A DNA stretch of 64,000 nt. Origin: Levilinea saccharolytica. GTDB lineage: Bacteria; Chloroflexota; Anaerolineae; Anaerolineales; Anaerolineaceae. Both the position numbers and the translations under genes were made by a program. Under the pieces are notes generated by a model. That model searched no databases. It had not been told where the DNA came from and was given only the letters and a program-made list of their open reading frames with translations. The stretch spans positions 124,001-188,000 of the forward strand of contig NZ_LGCM01000039.1 in the NCBI RefSeq assembly GCF_001306035.1. The letters run 5' to 3'. Positions 1 through 10,400 of this stretch are shown one piece after another; within the stretch, counting starts at the first letter, position 1; each line of letters starts with the position of its first letter.

Positions 1-408
1 GACGTGATCCTCACCTTCCCCCAGGCTTACAACACCCTGGTGGGCGAAAAGGGCGTCACCCTCTCCGGCGGTCAAAAGCAGCGTGTGGCCATCGCCCGCA
101 CCATCCTCAAGAACCCGCGCATCCTCATCCTGGATGATTCCACCTCCTCGGTGGACACCGAAACCGAAGGTGAAATTCGCCAGGCCCTGCAAAGCCTGAT
201 GCAGGACCGTACCACCTTTGTCATCGCCCACCGCATTCAGAGCATCATGAACGCCGATCTCATCCTGGTCATGGACGACGGCCGCATTGTGCAGCGCGGC
301 CGCCACGAAGACCTGCTGGCCCAAGACGGCATCTACCGGCAAATCTTCAATATCCAGACGCGCATTGAAGACGAACTCGAAAAGGAGATCGCCAGTGTCA
401 GTGAATAA
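1..408 (+). CDS. ABC exporter half-transporter, C-terminal end (5' cut by window)
   Basis: This is the last 135 or so codons of an ABC exporter. The frame is open from base 1, so the start lies outside the window. The remaining piece is the back half of the nucleotide-binding domain: a canonical LSGGQ signature (nt 61-75), Walker B ILILDD followed by the D-loop SSVD, and the switch histidine in IAHR. The residue after the Walker B aspartate is Asp where a catalytic Glu is usual. The next gene starts inside this one at 395, so the two are almost certainly co-translated partners of one heterodimeric exporter. Substrate unknown. Confidence 0.9.
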   Translation, partial: DVILTFPQAYNTLVGEKGVTLSGGQKQRVAIARTILKNPRILILDDSTSSVDTETEGEIRQALQSLMQDRTTFVIAHRIQSIMNADLILVMDDGRIVQRGRHEDLLAQDGIYRQIFNIQTRIEDELEKEIASVSE

Positions 409-2233
409 TTACTTCGAAGAAGAAGAGTTCAGCGCGCAGTTTAACGGCAAAACCCTGCGCCGCATTCTGGGCCTCACCGCCCCACATTGGAAGTGGGTGG
501 CGGGATTCCTCATCAGCATCCTCATCGTCTCCGGCCTGGATGCCGTCTTCACCTACATCAGCAAGCTGGTGATTGATCAGGGCATCCTGGCGGCAGACCG
601 CGCCCGCATTTACGAGCTTTTGGGTATGTACGCGGGCTTGCTGGTGGTTCAGGCCCTCTTCGTGCTGTGCTTCATTTATTTGGTCGGCATCCTCGGCGAG
701 CGCATTCGCTACGACCTGCGCCAGAAGATGTTCAACCACCTGCAGAACCTGTCCCTATCTTATTTCAGCCGCACCCCTGTCGGCTGGATCATGTCGCGCG
801 TCACCTCGGATTCGGACCGGGTGGCCGATCTGGTCACCTGGGGTATCCTCGACTCCACCTGGGCGGTCATGAACATCCTCACTTCGATGATCTTCATGTT
901 CGTGATCAACTGGAAGCTGGCCCTCATCGTGCTCATCATCCTGCCCATCCTGCTGGTCATCGCTGTCGAATTCCGCAAGCGCATCCTGGTACAGTTCCGC
1001 AACGTGCGCAAGTTTAATTCCAAGATCACTGGCGCCTACAACGAGAATATCACCGGCGTGCGCGTGGTGAAGGCTCTGGGGCGCGAAGGCGAGAACATGC
1101 GCGAATTTGGCGGGCTGACCCAAGAAATGTACCGCTCCGGTTACCGCGCCGCCTGGCTCAGCGCTCTCTTCCTGCCCACCGTCCAGCTTGTTTCGGCCTT
1201 TGCGGTCGGCGCCGTCATCTGGTACGGCGGCCTGCAGGCCCAATTGGGCGGCATCTCCGCCGGCGGCATCCACGCCTTCGTTTCCTACATCACCTTCATG
1301 ATGTGGCCCATTCAGGACCTGGCCCGCGTGTATGCCGAAATCCAGCACGCCATCGCCTCCGCCGAGCGCATGTTCTCGCTGATTGACACCGTGCCCGAAG
1401 TGGCCGACCGCGAGAACGCCGCCGACCCAGGCAGCATCTACGGCGATATTGAATTCGATCACGTCTCCTTCTGGTACGAGGATGAGAGCCAGCCGGTTCT
1501 CAAAGATTTCAGCCTCAAGGTCAAGCGCGGCGAAACTATCGCCCTGGTCGGCCCCACCGGCGGCGGCAAAACCACCACGGTGAACCTGCTGGCCCGCTTC
1601 TACGAACCGCGCAGCGGAGCCATCCGCATCGGCGGGCAGGATTACACCTCCTTCTCTCTGCACAGCATCCAATCGCGCATCGGCATCGTGCTGCAAACCC
1701 CGCACCTTTTCTCCGGCACCATCCGCGAGAACCTGCGCTACGGCCGCCTGGATTCCACCGACGCCGAGATCGAAGAGGCTGCCCGCCTGGTGGGCGCGCA
1801 CGACTTCATTATGAAATACCCCAAGGGTTATGATGAACCCGTCGGTGAAAGCGGCAATCTGCTTTCCGTGGGTCAAAAACAGCTCATCAGCCTGGCGCGC
1901 GCCGTGTTGGCCCGGCCGGAGATCTTCATCATGGACGAAGCCACCTCCTCGGTGGATACCCTCACCGAAGCCCTCATCCAGCGCGGCATGCAGGCCATCA
2001 TGCAGAAATGCACCAGCTTTGTGGTGGCGCACCGCCTGTCCACCATCAAGCGCGCCGACCGCATCCTGGTCATCGAGGACGGGCACATCTCTGAAATGGG
2101 CTCGCATAACGAGCTGCTGCGCCTGCGCGGCAAATATTACCAGCTTTACACCCGCCAATTCCGAGAGCAGATGACCCAGACTCTGGACGTCTTCCAAAGC
2201 AGCCCCGCCCAAGAGGCCCTGCCCGCCGACTGA
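395..2233 (+). CDS. ABC exporter half-transporter (fused membrane and ATPase domains)
   Basis: 612 aa. The N-terminal half is a six-helix exporter membrane domain, followed by an ATPase domain with Walker A GPTGGGKT near residue 385, Walker B IFIMDE with an intact catalytic Glu, and the AHRLST switch region. The signature is LSVGQ rather than LSGGQ. GTG at 395 is chosen over the GTG at 401 because AAGGAG (382-387) sits 7 nt before it; the gene overlaps the upstream partner by 14 nt. Family knowledge says such pairs act as heterodimers exporting drugs, lipids or peptides; the cargo cannot be read from sequence. Confidence 0.9.
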   Translation: MSVNNYFEEEEFSAQFNGKTLRRILGLTAPHWKWVAGFLISILIVSGLDAVFTYISKLVIDQGILAADRARIYELLGMYAGLLVVQALFVLCFIYLVGILGERIRYDLRQKMFNHLQNLSLSYFSRTPVGWIMSRVTSDSDRVADLVTWGILDSTWAVMNILTSMIFMFVINWKLALIVLIILPILLVIAVEFRKRILVQFRNVRKFNSKITGAYNENITGVRVVKALGREGENMREFGGLTQEMYRSGYRAAWLSALFLPTVQLVSAFAVGAVIWYGGLQAQLGGISAGGIHAFVSYITFMMWPIQDLARVYAEIQHAIASAERMFSLIDTVPEVADRENAADPGSIYGDIEFDHVSFWYEDESQPVLKDFSLKVKRGETIALVGPTGGGKTTTVNLLARFYEPRSGAIRIGGQDYTSFSLHSIQSRIGIVLQTPHLFSGTIRENLRYGRLDSTDAEIEEAARLVGAHDFIMKYPKGYDEPVGESGNLLSVGQKQLISLARAVLARPEIFIMDEATSSVDTLTEALIQRGMQAIMQKCTSFVVAHRLSTIKRADRILVIEDGHISEMGSHNELLRLRGKYYQLYTRQFREQMTQTLDVFQSSPAQEALPAD

Positions 2234-2255
2234 CCCTGAGGTTCACCGCCTTTCC

Positions 2256-2290
2256 ACCGCCCTCCGCATTAACGCCGGGGGGCGGTTTCG
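2256..2290 (+). terminator. Hairpin after ABC exporter pair
   Basis: ACCGCCC (2256-2262) and GGGCGGT (2280-2286) form a 7-bp GC-rich stem about 20 nt after the exporter stop codon. The trailing U-tract is weak (TTTCGTT), so termination may be partial. Confidence 0.55.
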
Positions 2291-2330
2291 TTGGGCGCCC
2301 AAGTGTTAACCTATAGCAAACTCAGAGTTC

Positions 2331-2358
2331 TTGACACACTCCAGAAACAAGGCATAAT
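2331..2358 (+). promoter_or_regulatory. Sigma-70-type promoter of the c-di-GMP/Hsp100 operon
   Basis: TTGACA (2331-2336), a 16-nt spacer and CATAAT (2353-2358). It lies about 65 nt upstream of the first gene and is the only strong promoter seen before 13416, which supports a four-gene transcript. Confidence 0.7.
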
Positions 2359-2423
2359 AAAAAAGGGTATCTTTTTTCTCCAACCCAATCGCCATTATCT
2401 GAATTCAGCTTTTTCGAGGCCCA

Positions 2424-4634
2424 ATGACCGACACTCAACCGCAACCGCTTTCCGCCGCCGCCCAAAAATTTCAAGAAGCGGCCTTGAAAAAACAAAAAGA
2501 AAACCAGCACAGCCTGCTGGGCACACATCATTGGCTGTCTGTCCTCATGGACCGCTACCCCACCCTGATTGAGTCCCTGGTGCGCGGCCTGAAAATTTTT
2601 GATACCCGCAAACAGATCACCGAAAAGATGAAGCAGGGCGACCCCGGTGCTGCGCTGGATGGCGAGACGGTGGATCAACGCGCGTTGGAATACGCTGCAG
2701 CCCACGGCCAAAACCAGCCCTCCGAACGGGACGTCGCCGCCGCCATTCTGATCTCTGCCGGATACAGCCTGACCCAGCTCCCGGCCGATTCTCAGCCCCC
2801 GGCGGCTCCCCCGCAAACCGCGCCCGCCCAACCCGCCGAGTTGCAGCCCGGCGCCGCCGAGCCCAACCAGCCGGCCCTCAAAACCCTCACCACCCCCATG
2901 CTCAACCAGTTCGGCCGCGACCTGACCGAAGAGGCCAAAACCGGCAAGCTTTCTGCTCTGCTGGGGCGTGAAGCCGAAATTCAGCTCACCATCGAAACCC
3001 TCTGCCGCCGCACCAAGCGCAACCCCATCCTCGTGGGGCCAGCCGGCGTCGGTAAAACCGCCATTGTTGAAGGTCTGGCCCAGCGCATCGCCGCGGGGGA
3101 TGTGCCCGCCATGCTCCAGGATCACCGCATCATCGCCCTGCAGCCCTCGGTGCTGGTGGCGGGTTCCTCCATGCACGGCCAGTTGGAGCAGCGCATTAAA
3201 GAAATCTTGCAGGAGGCGCGCCACCCCGGCATTTTGCTCTTCATTGATGAAATCCATTCCATCATGGGCGCGGGGGGCATGTTGGGCACCTCCGACCTGG
3301 CCTCCATCCTCAAGCCCGCCCTGGCCCGCGGCGACCTGGCCTGCATCGCCGCCACCACCGACGACGAATACCGCCGCTTCATCGAAACCGACGCCGCCCT
3401 CGAACGCCGCTTCCAGCCCATCCGCATCAACGAACTGACCCCCGCCCAGACTCTGCCCATCATGGAGAGCCTGGCGGAAGACCTCAGCCGCCACTACAAT
3501 CTGACGGTGGATCCTAAGGTGCTGCCCTGGCTGGTGGATTTCGCCGACCGCTACCTGCGCAACCGCCACTTCCCCGATAAAGCTGTGGATTTGCTGGAAC
3601 AGTGCTTCGCCCACGCCGCCACCCTCAACCAGACTGAAATCACCGAAGCAGATGCCAAAGAAGTGGCCCAGCGCCTCATCGGCATGCCCCTGGCCCTCGA
3701 TCAGCGCATGAGTAACCTCACCGCCGCCCTGGATAAGCTCAACCTGTTCAACAAAGAAGACCGCGCCGCCCTCATCAACCGCCTGCAGGTCACCCTGCGC
3801 GGCCTGGATCTGCGCAACACGCGTCCCAACATGGTCGTGCTCCTGGGCGGTGATGCCGCGCGTCAATCTGACCTGCTGGCCGAAACCCTGGCCGAACATC
3901 TCTTTGGTGATCCCGACCGCGTCATCACCATTGACCTCTCGCGCATGCTCCACCCTGAAGATGTCAACCTGCTGGTGGGGGCTCCTCCCGGCTACGTGGG
4001 CTATTCCGACTCGCTGCCCCTGCACCGCCTGCTGCAATCCCCCTGGAGTGTGGTGCGCTTTGAAAATGTGGAAGCCTGCCACCCCTACATCCGCGAAGTT
4101 CTCGCTCAGGCTCTGGCCGACGGCTGGATCTTCGACGGCCGCGGCAAGCCCATCTATTTCAGCGACTCGGTCGTCCTGCTCACCGCCGAAATCGCCGCGC
4201 AGTCTCGCCGCCAGGCCGGATTCATGGGCGCGGCCGGGGCCGAAGAGCCGCTTTATCTCGAGCAGCTCCTCACCTCAGCCCTGGGCGACGCTATGGCCGC
4301 TCAGGTGGATCTGTTTGCCCTGGGGCTGCCCTCGGCCAACACCTCGCCGCAGGATTGGATTCAGGAGACCATCTTCTCCCGCCTGGATCAGCGCTACCTC
4401 TCGCTCGGCATCCGCCTGCGCTGGTCGCCCTCTGCCCTGGCCTGGCTGAGCGAACAGGCCCAGCAAACCCTCTCGCAGCACAGCTGGGAAGAATGGGCCG
4501 ACCGCGTCCTGACCCCCAGCGTGCTGCAAGTGCTCAACAGCCAATCCCAGCCGCCCGCCGAGCTGGAAGTCCAGGTCATCGAGGGCAAGCTGAATATTCA
4601 GCCTGTCCCCACGGAGGCCCCTCCCACCCCATGA
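2424..4634 (+). CDS. Hsp100/Clp-like AAA+ protein with degenerate second AAA domain
   Basis: 736 aa, a ClpA/B/C-type architecture. A short Clp-N-like helical region (about residues 15-110) and a Pro/Ala-rich linker precede AAA domain 1, which has Walker A GPAGVGKT (about residue 205), Walker B LLFIDE (about 271) and an arginine finger in ALERRF. The second AAA domain keeps GAPPGYVGY (about residue 519), the pore-loop region of the family. It has [12 protein letters not shown] where Walker A belongs and VVRFENVEA where Walker B (usually LLDEIEKA) belongs, so it probably cannot bind or hydrolyse ATP. It overlaps the next start by ATGA. No ClpP-docking loop was identified. It may remodel the signalling proteins encoded with it; that role is inference. 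Confidence 0.85.
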   Translation: MTDTQPQPLSAAAQKFQEAALKKQKENQHSLLGTHHWLSVLMDRYPTLIESLVRGLKIFDTRKQITEKMKQGDPGAALDGETVDQRALEYAAAHGQNQPSERDVAAAILISAGYSLTQLPADSQPPAAPPQTAPAQPAELQPGAAEPNQPALKTLTTPMLNQFGRDLTEEAKTGKLSALLGREAEIQLTIETLCRRTKRNPILVGPAGVGKTAIVEGLAQRIAAGDVPAMLQDHRIIALQPSVLVAGSSMHGQLEQRIKEILQEARHPGILLFIDEIHSIMGAGGMLGTSDLASILKPALARGDLACIAATTDDEYRRFIETDAALERRFQPIRINELTPAQTLPIMESLAEDLSRHYNLTVDPKVLPWLVDFADRYLRNRHFPDKAVDLLEQCFAHAATLNQTEITEADAKEVAQRLIGMPLALDQRMSNLTAALDKLNLFNKEDRAALINRLQVTLRGLDLRNTRPNMVVLLGGDAARQSDLLAETLAEHLFGDPDRVITIDLSRMLHPEDVNLLVGAPPGYVGYSDSLPLHRLLQSPWSVVRFENVEACHPYIREVLAQALADGWIFDGRGKPIYFSDSVVLLTAEIAAQSRRQAGFMGAAGAEEPLYLEQLLTSALGDAMAAQVDLFALGLPSANTSPQDWIQETIFSRLDQRYLSLGIRLRWSPSALAWLSEQAQQTLSQHSWEEWADRVLTPSVLQVLNSQSQPPAELEVQVIEGKLNIQPVPTEAPPTP

Positions 4635-7462
4635 CCACGCCCCCATCCGTACCGCCTCCCACTCGTCTTCTGGTGGTTGAAGATGAAGCCATCATCGGCC
4701 GCTATCTTCAACGCAGTCTGGATAACCTTGGGTTTCAGGTGGTTGGTCTGTGCATCACGGGGGAAGAAGCCGTCCGCTGCGCAGCAGAGCTGCAGCCAGA
4801 TCTGATCCTGATGGACATCTCCTTGCAGAATGACCTCGACGGCATCGAAGTGGCGCGCCGCATTCAGGCCCAGAACCCCATCCCCATCATTTACCTCACC
4901 GCCTACACCGACCCCGAAACCCTGGATCGAGCGCGATCCACCAACCCCTACGGCTACATCCTCAAACCCTTTGACGACCGTTCCCTGCAGATCGCCGTCA
5001 ACATGGCCCTGCATCGCTACGGCCTGGAAATGCGCCTGCGCAAAAGCGAGAACCTGTTCCGCATGGTGGTGGAACATCAAGGCGAAGGCGTGGTCATCGC
5101 CGATCTCGAAGAGAACCTGATCTTTGCCAACCCAGCGGCCGGTGAAATTTTCGGTGTTCCGGCAGAAGACCTGATCCAGATGAACATGCGCGACTTCACC
5201 AGCGAAGAGGTCTTCCAATTCATCCGCACTCAGGTTCCGGCCCGCCGCGCCGGGCAAAAATCCGTCTACGATATTCAGATCATCCGTCCCAACGGCGAAG
5301 CGCGCGATCTGGTGGTCACCGCCACACCCTGGTTCAACGAGCAGAACCACTTCTCCGGCTCATTTGGCATTTTCCACGATATCACCGAGCGCAACCGCGC
5401 TATCCGCGCTGAACGCGACCAGCGCGCCCTGGCCGAAGCCCTGCGCGATTCCGCCGCCGCCCTGAACAGCACCCTGGAGCTGAACAACGTCTTCGACCGC
5501 ATCCTTGCCAATATTGATCGGGTGGTGCCGCACGAAGCCGCCAACATCATGCTCATCGAGGGGGATATGGCCTGTGTCAAGCGCTCGCGCGGCTACGCCG
5601 AACACAATGTGGCCGAGACCATCGCCGAGCTGGCCTACAATTTTCGCCAACTGTCCACCCTATTCGAAATGTACCGCACCTACAAGCCGGTTTTCATGCC
5701 CGACACGCGCGCCGCGGATAACTGGTCTGTGGACGGCTCCTCTGCCTGGATCCGCTCTTACGCCGGCGCGCCCATCATCGTGCAGGACCAGGTGGTGGGT
5801 TTTATCAATGTGGACAGCGCCCAGCCCAACTTCTTTACCGAAACTCACGCCGAACGCCTGAAAGCCTTCGCCGATCAGGCCGCCACCGCCATCCGCAACG
5901 CGCAGCTTTTCAGCGAGGTGGAACGTCATGTGCTGCGCCTCAGTCAGTTCAACACCCTCACCCACACCGCCCTGCGTGCCTCTAGCCTGGCGGAGCTGCT
6001 GGATGATATTGCCCTGCAGTTAAGCAAAATCTTTCAATCCACCGATGTGTATATCTACATCGCCGAAGGCCAGGACGACCAGCCCGCCTATGCCGCGCAC
6101 ACCCTGTGCACCCCGCCTACCCCTGCCCAGCAGGCGCAATACCAGCGCATGGCTGTGCAGGCCATGAACTTCCACAGCGCGCAAGTCATCAGCTCCCCGG
6201 CAGACATCCCCTGGAAAACCATTTTGGGCCTGCCGCTCATCCGCCTGGAAAACACCCTCGGCGCAGTTCTCATCGGCTATGCGCAGGTCACTCAATTTAC
6301 TGCGGATCAGCTGCAGGAGTTGGAAGGTGAGGCCGCCCAGGTAGCCCTGGCCGTGGCCCGCGTGCGCCTGTTGGAAATGGAACACCAAAAATCGGACCAG
6401 CTGCTGCACGCCAACCACCTCATCACCGCCCTGGCGCATGTGGCCACCCGCATGGACGCCGCCGCCAGCCTGGAAAGCGTCTTCGACATCCTCGGTATCG
6501 AGATGGAACAGCTCGGCATTCACTGCTTGCTGGCCCTGGCCGTGCCCCCCAAAAATGCCTCCTTCCGTGTTCGTTATATCTCCATCCTCCAGCCGTCCGG
6601 TTACGGCCCAGCCCCCAACCTGCAAACCGATCCCATCTTCATCAACCTCAGCCACTCGCCCCTCTATGACGATCTGGTGCAGGCTCGTCAACCCGTCTTC
6701 CATACCGGCCCCATTGAAGAGGCCGCCTATTTGCTGCCCGGCATCAACGCCCTCTATCATGGCCAGCTGCCCGCCGTCATCTCCATGGACCCCACCACCC
6801 ACAGCATGTTTCTGCCGTTGGTGGCAGGCAAAGGGCTCACCGGTCTGCTCATCCTGTGGGGCACAGCCCTCAAACCGCAGGACATCTCGGCCATGTCCGT
6901 TTTTGCCTCCCAGGTGGCCATCACCATCGAAAACACCCGCCTGTACAACGAAGTGCAGCGCCTGGCCATCACCGACGAACTCACCACGCTCTACAACCGC
7001 CGCGGCCTGTTTGAACTGGCCCGCCGCGAATTGGAAAGGGCGCGCCGCTTCAAACGCCCTCTGTCCGCCGTCATGCTGGATGCCGATCATTTTAAAGAAA
7101 TCAACGACACTCACGGCCACCCGGTGGGCGATCAGGTGCTGCGCCAACTGGCCCTGCGGCTGAATGAAAACATCCGCGAAATTGACCTGATCGGCCGTTA
7201 CGGAGGAGATGAATTTGTCATCGTGATGCCCGAAACCTCCCTGGAAGACGCCGCTGCCGCCGCTGAGCGTCTGCGGGAAAATCTGGTGGCGAAGCCCATC
7301 CACGTCGCCGGAACCGCCTTCCAATTGACGATCAGCCTGGGGGTCACCCACCTCCTGCCCACCGACACCAGTCTGGAAGCCACCCTCCAGCGCGCCGACC
7401 GTGCGCTGTATAAGGCCAAACAGAACGGCCGCAACCGAGTTGACACCATTGACAGGGAATAG
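4631..7462 (+). CDS. Response regulator with PAS, GAF and GGDEF domains (diguanylate cyclase)
   Basis: 943 aa. Receiver domain at residues 10-130 with phospho-acceptor Asp62 (LILMD) and Lys in ILKPF; PAS at about 140-255; two or three GAF-like domains at about 275-775; GGDEF domain at the C-terminus. The GGDEF motif is intact at about residue 858. An inhibitory I-site RxxD (REID) lies exactly five residues before it, so both cyclic di-GMP synthesis and product inhibition are expected. The ATG at 4631 overlaps the upstream stop (ATGA), indicating translational coupling. No membrane segment, so a cytosolic output protein. The likely kinase partner is the next gene. Confidence 0.92.
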   Translation: MTTPPSVPPPTRLLVVEDEAIIGRYLQRSLDNLGFQVVGLCITGEEAVRCAAELQPDLILMDISLQNDLDGIEVARRIQAQNPIPIIYLTAYTDPETLDRARSTNPYGYILKPFDDRSLQIAVNMALHRYGLEMRLRKSENLFRMVVEHQGEGVVIADLEENLIFANPAAGEIFGVPAEDLIQMNMRDFTSEEVFQFIRTQVPARRAGQKSVYDIQIIRPNGEARDLVVTATPWFNEQNHFSGSFGIFHDITERNRAIRAERDQRALAEALRDSAAALNSTLELNNVFDRILANIDRVVPHEAANIMLIEGDMACVKRSRGYAEHNVAETIAELAYNFRQLSTLFEMYRTYKPVFMPDTRAADNWSVDGSSAWIRSYAGAPIIVQDQVVGFINVDSAQPNFFTETHAERLKAFADQAATAIRNAQLFSEVERHVLRLSQFNTLTHTALRASSLAELLDDIALQLSKIFQSTDVYIYIAEGQDDQPAYAAHTLCTPPTPAQQAQYQRMAVQAMNFHSAQVISSPADIPWKTILGLPLIRLENTLGAVLIGYAQVTQFTADQLQELEGEAAQVALAVARVRLLEMEHQKSDQLLHANHLITALAHVATRMDAAASLESVFDILGIEMEQLGIHCLLALAVPPKNASFRVRYISILQPSGYGPAPNLQTDPIFINLSHSPLYDDLVQARQPVFHTGPIEEAAYLLPGINALYHGQLPAVISMDPTTHSMFLPLVAGKGLTGLLILWGTALKPQDISAMSVFASQVAITIENTRLYNEVQRLAITDELTTLYNRRGLFELARRELERARRFKRPLSAVMLDADHFKEINDTHGHPVGDQVLRQLALRLNENIREIDLIGRYGGDEFVIVMPETSLEDAAAAAERLRENLVAKPIHVAGTAFQLTISLGVTHLLPTDTSLEATLQRADRALYKAKQNGRNRVDTIDRE

Positions 7463-7471
7463 AAGGTCTCT

Positions 7472-10400
7472 ATGCAGACCCCTCTCAACCAACTGGTGAT
7501 CCAAAGCATCCAGCGGTTCGGCGCCCAAGACCGGCAGCTGCGCCAGCGTCAACTGCTGAACATGTTCATCACCATCACGCTGCTCATCGGTGTGATCTAC
7601 GTTACCGCCAACCCTATCTACATCTTCCTGAGCACCGGCCAATTTTCGCTGAATTTTTTGCTGGTTGATCTGCTCGCCCTGGGGGTGCTGGCGGTGCTGC
7701 GGCTGCTCAACCGCCGCGGTTACACCCGTTTGGCCGCCCTAGGCTACATATTTCTCCTGGTCCTGTTGCCCCACGCAGTCTTTGCCCCCAAGACGCAGGA
7801 TTCTGTCCTTATTCTGTATACCCTGCCCATCGTTTTTTCCAGCTTCATTATTGCCCCCTACGCCTCGTGGATCGTATCCGGCGGCGCCACCATTGCTTAT
7901 ACGCTGGTGTTGGTACAGGCCGACCGCCTGAACGCATTTAACTTCACAGCTTTTCTCACCTTCTTCACCCTGGCGGCCCTTTCCTGGCTCATCGCCGCCA
8001 GCTTTGACCACCTGGTGGTTAAAATCGAAACCGACCGGCATCTGTATTCCACCCTGGTGGAACACAGCCCCAGCGTGGTGTACATCGCCGAAGGGGGGCG
8101 GGCGGGCCATTGGACTTACATCAGCCCCCAGGTGGAGCAGCTCCTCGGCTTCACCCCTCAGGAATGGCTGTCCGTGCCCAACCGCTGGCTGGAACAAATC
8201 CTCCCCGAAGACCGCCTGCGCATATTGGACGAAGACGCCCAAATTCACAGCCTCAAAACCACCCAGCGCTGTGAATACCGCGTCCGCAGCCGCAGCGGAG
8301 AAATTCGCTGGGTGCGCGACGACGCCAACCTGCTCCTCACCCCGCCCCTGGGCCGCATTCAGGGGGTCATCATGGATATTTCCGTGCGCAAGGAGATGGA
8401 ATTCCGCCTGCGCGAATCGGAAGACCGCTACCGCACCCTCATCACCGCCTCGCCTGACGCCATCACCGTCACCGACCTGAATGGGGTCATCACCTATGCC
8501 TCCAAGCGCGCCCATGCCCTCTTTTTAACGGATGAAAGCCGCGGGGAAGGCCTGGGCACTTCCATTTTCGATTGGGTCGCACCCAGCGACCGTCCCCTGG
8601 CCCAACAGCAAGCCAGCCGCATCACCTCTGGCCGTGAAAGCATCCCCAATATCTACGAATTCGTCCGCAAAGACGGCGTCCACTTCTTTGGCGAAGTCTC
8701 ATCCGCCGTCCTACGCGGCCTCAACGGCGAAATCACAGGCATCATCGCCACCATTCGCGATATCTCACGGCGCAAAAAAGACGAATCCCTCCAGGAAGCC
8801 CTTTACCAAATCTCCGAGGCGGCCTATTCCACCGATTCCCTCGAGGATCTCTATGCGCGCATCCATGCCATTTTGGGCACCTTAATGCATGCGGAAAATT
8901 TCTTCATCGCCAATTATGACTCCAAAACCGAAACGATTTATTTCCCCTACTTTGTGGACGCCTACGACGACAAACCTGCCCCGCGCAAACCCGGCCGAAC
9001 CCTCACCGACTATGTCCTGCGCACTGGCCAGCCGATTTTGGCTTATCCCATGCATTTCGAGCACCTGCGCGAAACCGGCGAGGTCGTTTCGCAAGGCACG
9101 GCTTCGGTAGATTGGATGGGCGTCCCGTTGAAATACAAAGGCGAGTCCCTGGGCATTATGGCGGTGCAGTCTTATACCGAGGGTATTCGCTTTGACCAGG
9201 AAGACCTGCAAATTATGACCTTCGTGTCCAACCAGGTGGCCCTGGCCATCGCCCGCAAGCGCGCCGAAGAGGCTTTGCGCGAATCCAACCAGCTCAACCA
9301 GGAGGTCATCTCCGGGGCCAAGATTGGAATCTTCCTGCTGGATACCGATTTAAAGGTGCTCATCTGGAATCCGGTCATGGAAAATCTCACCAGTCTGCCC
9401 GCCCGCGAGGCCGTAGGCAGCCCAATTTTGGAACTCTTCCCTCGCCTGGACGAAATCGGCATCGGCGGTCAGCTTTTACAGGCTCTTTCCGGCAAAACCA
9501 TCTTCCTGCCCGACCAATACGTACTTTTCTCCCGTACCCAACGGCCGGTGTGGATTTCCAGCATTTTTGCCCCCCACCGCAGCGCCCAGGGGCAAATTGC
9601 GGGCGTCATCGGCGTCATTTCCAACATCACCGAGCGCAAACAGTTTGAAGATGCGCTGCGCTTTTCCGAGAACTTGTATCACACCACCCTGGACGCCCTG
9701 CAAGAGTGGATTCACGTGGTCGACTCCGATCTTAATCTCATCCTGGCCAACCAATCTCTGCGCGCCCTGCTGCACCCGTCCAACGCCCATGCCGATATTT
9801 ACGGCCAAAGCGTGGAAAAAGCCTTCCCCTTCCTCCCCGCCCAACACCACCTGGATGACCAAGAAATATTAAAGACAGGCCACGCTTTGTTTTCCACCGA
9901 GCGCATCGAAATTGACCAGCACCCCTATTTCACCGAAACGCTGAAAGTGCCGGTTCTGGAAGAAGGCCAGGTGGCCCGCGTCATCACCGTCATCCGCGAC
10001 ATCACCGCCCAAAAAGAGGCCGAAGAGCAAATTCGCACCGCCCTGCACGAGAAAGAAATCCTCCTGCAAGAGATTCACCATCGGGTCAAGAACAACCTTC
10101 AGGTCATGTCCAGCCTGTTGGGGCTGCAAACCGATTTCATCCAGGATCCCCGCGCCCTGGAGGTCATCCAGGCCACCCAATCGCGCATCCGCTCCATGGC
10201 CCTCATCCACGAAGAGCTGTACCAATCCAAAGACCTGGCCCACATCAACATGGTGGAGTACCTGCAAAAGCTGTCCTACAGCCTGGTGAACGCCTTTGCC
10301 TCGCACCCCGGCATTCATCTCCAGGTTGAGATCGAAGATATCTTCTTTGGGGTGGATACGGCCACCCCCTGCGGTCTGATCGTGAATGAATTGGTATCCA

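Noticed and set aside
755-2212. 485-codon open frame on the minus strand
   Set aside because: Exactly antisense to the ABC exporter gene; GC-rich codon bias leaves long open frames opposite real genes. No start site or family likeness.
2291-2572. 93-codon plus-strand frame upstream of the Hsp100-like gene
   Set aside because: Starts before the promoter at 2331, has no ribosome-binding site, and overlaps the real gene out of frame.
2322-4082. 586-codon minus-strand frame opposite the Hsp100-like gene
   Set aside because: Gly/Gln/His-rich composition typical of an antisense frame; the plus-strand gene has clear motifs.
6020-7642. 540-codon minus-strand frame opposite the GGDEF gene
   Set aside because: Antisense shadow; the plus strand carries GGDEF and GAF motifs throughout.
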